Under the pieces are notes generated by a model. That model was not told the origin of the DNA and made no database searches. It was given only the letters and a program-made list of their open reading frames with translations. Below, piece after piece: positions 60,029-64,000 of a stretch of 64,000 nucleotides of DNA (the first letter of the stretch is position 1; each line of letters starts with the position of its first letter). The translations under genes were made by a program, and so were the position numbers. Source of the stretch: Neoechinorhynchus agilis (Eukaryota > Acanthocephala); the NCBI GenBank assembly GCA_051530055.1, contig CM121343.1:4960001-5024000 (forward strand), written 5' to 3'.

Positions 60029-61284
60029 TCAATCCTAATCGGTTCTCTCATCAAATTACGAGCCGCGTTTCACAAATCCGAAAATAAAAGAAGCAATCAT
60101 ATATAATAATAACAACACGTTGGCGTTCAACGATTCATGTTACAAATAAACAACAATAAATACTAATTAGTCATAAACAATGAAGAGAAGCGCAACTAAA
60201 AGAAACCTATAATTTTTTGGATTGCAATTCTGATGCCCAAAGAAGCGGTTGAAGTCACTACCTAATTACGGAAGAAAGCAATCACGTTCAGCCGGCCAAT
60301 TTACGTTTTCGGCGTTCGTTTTCACCGCTGTTGATGATTTTCAATCGGAGATGTGCCATTTATGGCTTCGGGTTTTCGCCTTTTTGTTTTGTTCAGTTGG
60401 GTAAATAAAGATATTCAGGCCATCGCTCTGATTCTAGCCAATAAATCCGAATTCGGGTTTTCAACTTAGCTTAATTGCAAAGCGAGATTTCTTAGGTGTG
60501 GAAATAGTAATTTGAATGCTCAGTGTGGTCGTAAGATCGAATCCCATTAAGAAATCTCGACATCATTAAAACTCCTTTGGGAAAATACGCAGAATTCATT
60601 AATTTTCTCTAAAAAAAATGTTGTCGTTAATGGAATTGCTCTTTTCGAACGTCTGATTCGGACTGAGCGGGTTTGTGACTTCTAACAGTAATAGAACTTT
60701 TGAATGGATCGCCTTTACGATCCATCGAAACCAATTTGGATAAACATGTCACTTCTCGGCAAAGAACGGAGCATTCGGTCGCACATTTGACCGAAGTTGA
60801 GATTGTTTTCTGACACTTCATAAGATTGAGCATAAGAAATATATCCACATTTTGACGCCATGATTCTTTGAATACGTTTGAGTGCCAAATTGGTGAAGGC
60901 AAAATTAAGTCTTATTTTTATGAAACAGATTACAGTCAGGTATTTCAGTTAATTGCTATTTTTCAAATGACACAAATTACGTTGATTTCAGAATAATGTT
61001 TTTTGATTAAATTCATTAATAAATTTTATTGTAGATTGCATGCAGGTTGTTAGATATGTTGTGTTTGATGATTTTTGGTTCAATTTTTAACATTGGAAAC
61101 TTGGAAATTGAGGACCCCAATTATTATGGATATATTTCAAGGAAAACCACCGATAAAAACTATTTCGGATGTAATTCAGAATGAATCACGACAAGAACGA
61201 CGTTCTCTATATCGAAAATTCCATCGACCTATAAAATACGTTTGAAGATTGAATTGTTTATATTGGTTGTTTTATATGGCGAAG
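60029..61284. other. Intergenic
   Basis: Minus frame 60902-60627 (91 codons, Cys-rich: KCATECSVLCREVTCLSKLV) has no recognised family and no splice context. It might be a small secreted or mobile-element-derived peptide. Confidence 0.3.
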
Positions 61285-61450
61285 AAATTAAAATGATTTT
61301 ATTTTAAAACTGCCGATTGAAAGAGGCACAATCTTGTACGCCTTTTGATCAAGGTTGTTTCGCAAGTTTGTCACAACCTTGACAAAGGCACAAAATTGTG
61401 CCGAAATATCGAATTTTAAAATAAAATCATTTCATCTTCTTCGACAGAAA
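61285..61450. mobile_element. Solo copy of the second foldback unit from the 18-19 kb array
   Basis: AAATGATTTTATTTTAAAAC, TGCCGATTG, GAGGCACAATCTTGTACGCC and TTTTGATCAAGGTTGT form the left arm; ACAACCTTGACAAAGGC and AAAATAAAATCATTT form the right arm. The right arm is shortened. Confidence 0.65.
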
Positions 61451-62004
61451 ACAACCACTTATAAAAGAGTCGATATACACATTGAAATGGCTAACACGAT
61501 GGAAGGTTCCCTCAAATTCCCTGTAGTTGATCTAAATTCACCCAGGGAGGCAGCCTTAAAAAGTTGACGATCCCGGTTTCCCGCGAGTCAAAACGAAAAC
61601 AACAACGTCGTTTGTTTTGTGACCATAATTGTTTAGATAGAATTGATAAAATGACTCAGAAAATGAGTCGAAATACATTCGTCTTTAATAATTTATTATG
61701 AGTTAGAATCATTTTACATCAATTATCCAGCGTAGTTATGAAAATCGGATGAATACCTTCGACTTGTTGATGCTTAACCGACATTATTCTACTACTTCCC
61801 AGCCATCGTTTCGTCCCGACTAACCGTTTCACTGAGAAGTAAAATTGTTCATTTACGTCTGATAAGTTTGGTCAAAGATTCCTCACATATTTCGCTTATA
61901 CTGAGTTTTGATTCCTCTGGTCATAGAGCTCAATAATCTGATGAACTCGCCCACATTAGAAGCATACTCAGAAATCATGAAGTTTGTAACATTTCAGATA
62001 CCCA
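61451..62004. other. Region upstream of VPS36
   Basis: A short frame starting at ATG 61487 (MANTMEGSLKFPVVDLNSPR) could be a 5' exon, but no link to VPS36 could be shown. An acceptor-like CATTTCAG at 61990-61997 suggests a further upstream VPS36 exon. Confidence 0.3.
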
Positions 62005-64000
62005 ATGGATCCTTCCTTTAGACAGGATGGAGTCTATTTACACAGTTCACTAACTCCAGAAACGGAACCGCAATGGATTGAGGGTTCTTTATGTTTGAAC
62101 CAATCAACCATTGCGTGGAAGTGTTTAAAGGTACTGCGCCGACCTTTTGTTTATTGTTTGGACTGTAATTCTCTTCCAGAATGATGATTGGTCATTTGCT
62201 ATCGACCTAAGATCATTGTCCTTTTATGACGACTCCGAAAAACATGAAAAAGAGTATGAGAATTTATAACCTTTCAAGAGTGCCTTGGTGTGACTACTCA
62301 TTGATCATTTAAACTTGCAACACAAATGCAGTAAACAAAATTATTATTTGAAAAGTAAACCGATGCTTCTTGACTGGCATAACTGTAAATATCGTCTGAA
62401 ATGCCTTTGGGAAATCAGCGCAAAATTTAACCCGTTCCGCTCGATCGAAAAGTAGTTATTCAAAGTGTTATCGCGTTATTAAGTTGTTAAAATTGCATCT
62501 TTGTTTTATTTCATTGCTATAATACGCATGGTAATGGTGAAGACAGTAATATTTAGTTTAAATCCTAATAAGACACCTTTTTGAACTCTTGTGAATCCAC
62601 TTTTTTCCATCCTTCTAAACCTTGGATTTCATGGAATCGAGGAACCTGCCTAAAAACCGCCAGTCTCTTTGCTTTTTTGACTATTGAATCACGTTTGCTC
62701 AAAGCAAAACGTGAATTGTTTCAAGTCTAATTTACATGCAAGTGAAGAAAGAGTAGTCCCAGGCACTTGACTCCATTTCGGTAGTAGCTTAGCAAATATT
62801 AAATTTCAGTTCAATGCTTCAGCTTCATTTGGTATCATCTTCCTATGGCTATAACGGTCCTTCAGTAGTCCAGCTTGTTTTCAAGCGAGGTGGATTTGTT
62901 TCGGTGAGCTCAAGGAGTGGATTTTTACGCTTTTGGGGTGAATTAACTTACATTTCAGTTCGTAAGGAGTCTTGAGATGGTACTCTCTCGCTTACGTCAG
63001 CAGCCACCATCAGTTCAGAAATCGCGTTCTTGCTCAACACCAGAAGCTAATGAGTTGTTTGTTCAAGGTCAAAATACGGCGGTATTTATTTTCTTTAAAA
63101 GCAGGCCATAACTACAGTCTACCATACTGAACATAGAGCACTGGAATAGCTTCAATCGAAAAATACATCCACCATAGCCTTAATGTCCAATCTGAGCGAA
63201 TAACAACTGCATTTACGGACATAAAGGGGCTGCTAAAAATGGCAGGAGAGATGGTAGAAATCTGCAAAAGTATAACCAAAAAGCTTATGGATTCCAGTGG
63301 AGAGAAACTTACCAGAAATGAGGTTGAGTTTAAAAATTCAAAACATTTATTCTAAACACTCATGATCGTGATCGTTAGATTTCGATGTTTAGGTCATATA
63401 TGACAAATCTTGGCGTGACGGAAAACCCAGTTGTGAAATCCGGATCAGGATCAAACTTTCATCGCCTTTTATGTCATGAGATCATTGATTTGGCTTTGAA
63501 GGCAATGAAGGTAGTGTACTTTGTTCGCCGTGAAAATTTTATTAGTTTAATTTGTAGGACCAAGATCGAAAAGTGATTCCAATGTCAGAGATATACTGTT
63601 GTGTCAATCGAGTTATCGAGGAATTCTCAGGTCTTGTTAGTCACTGAGAATTTCTCTTGGAGAGGACTGGATTTAGTTTCACCGGATGACGTTGTAAAGG
63701 CATGTGGACTAATTGGAGATGATTACCGATTAAGGTCTGGGCAGTCCTTGTAGTATTTGCCTTTCTAATATATCTGCATTAAGAATGCAGCAATTGAGTG
63801 ACGGTTCACTTGTGCTGGAACTAAATCCAATCGAAACCTCAAAGGCACTGAAAAAAGCAATAATTCAATTTGTAAGTCATCCCGGCAAACCAACAATATG
63901 CCAATACGGCTAGATTTATAAATCGAGCAGACCAGCGATGTTGGTAGTATAAGTATTTTTCAGTGCGCGAATGTATGTTCTGTGGGCGTATCAACCGCAA
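62005..64000 (+). CDS. VPS36 (ESCRT-II subunit, EAP45), 3' partial
   Basis: Exons 62005-62130, 62180-62253, 62810-62903, 62959-63081, 63137-63322, 63379-63510, 63558-63630, 63665-63734, 63784-63871 and 63964 to the edge fit in phase. The first four read a GLUE domain: GVYLHSSL, EGSLCLNQSTIAWKC, MLQLHLVSSS, VVQLVFKRGGFVSFVRSLE. Then come GIASIEKYI, the helical LKMAGEMVEICKSITKKL and the winged-helix part: FRSYMTNLGVTENPV, IPMSEIYCCVNRV, GLDLVSPDDVVKACGLI, LSDGSLVLEL. These align along human VPS36. ESCRT-II sorts ubiquitinated cargo at endosomes, with GLUE binding phosphoinositide and ubiquitin. The intron at 62254-62809 is unusually long (556 bp), while 63631-63664 appears to be only 34 bp. 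The first Met may be internal to a longer first exon. Confidence 0.92.

Overview
The window looks like genomic DNA from a small-bodied bilaterian invertebrate. Genes are intron-rich, and the introns I could place are nearly all 42-60 bp with GT-AG ends. Coding stretches show animal families (TEAD, LIM-homeodomain, TRIM, RIPOR/FAM65, SCaMC mitochondrial carrier, VPS36, UPF0489/C5orf22, a PKA/PRKX-type kinase) and a minus-strand miR-100/let-7 microRNA pair. The sequence alone does not fix the phylum. Intergenic DNA is AT-rich and full of short foldback (MITE-like) elements, a satellite block and LINE fragments. No LTR, viral or Polinton-like element was recognised.

Layout: 1-9.5 kb is gene-poor DNA with a LINE tail, foldback elements and a dispersed hairpin repeat. 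9.53-11.35 kb is a GATAAG-rich tandem satellite with a 277-bp higher-order period. 11.9-14.3 kb is a RIPOR/FAM65 gene (+). 14.9-15.8 kb is a calaxin/EFCAB1-like gene (-). 17.4-18.35 kb is a LIM-homeodomain gene (+) whose first LIM domain sits in a separate exon. 18.4-19.74 kb is an array of about 397-bp composite foldback units. 21.2-22.82 kb is a PKA/PRKX-type kinase (+), and converging on its 3' end is the miR-100/let-7 pair (-). 25.5-26.8 kb is UPF0489 (+). 28.3 kb is a small one-pass membrane protein (-), and 30-31 kb a broken LINE. 31.8-33.3 kb is TEAD (-), containing a GC-AG intron. 34.1-36.0 kb is a ten-exon SCaMC carrier (-). 36-44 kb is gene-poor with foldback elements. 44.1-46.0 kb is a TRIM protein (-). 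46-50 kb is gene-poor. 50.1-51.5 kb is a one-pass membrane protein (+), 52.0-53.2 kb an ankyrin-repeat protein (-), and 54.7-56 kb a LINE fragment plus unrecognised ORFs. 57.2-58.9 kb and 59.7-60.0 kb are two unrecognised proteins (-). 62.0-64.0 kb is VPS36 (+), running off the right edge.

The genes do not form one pathway. Two are transcriptional regulators (TEAD, LIM-homeodomain), one is a developmental-timing microRNA locus, and the rest are signalling, trafficking and metabolic genes. Gene models were built by hand from splice signals, reading phase and family similarity remembered from training. Individual boundaries may be off by a few bases.
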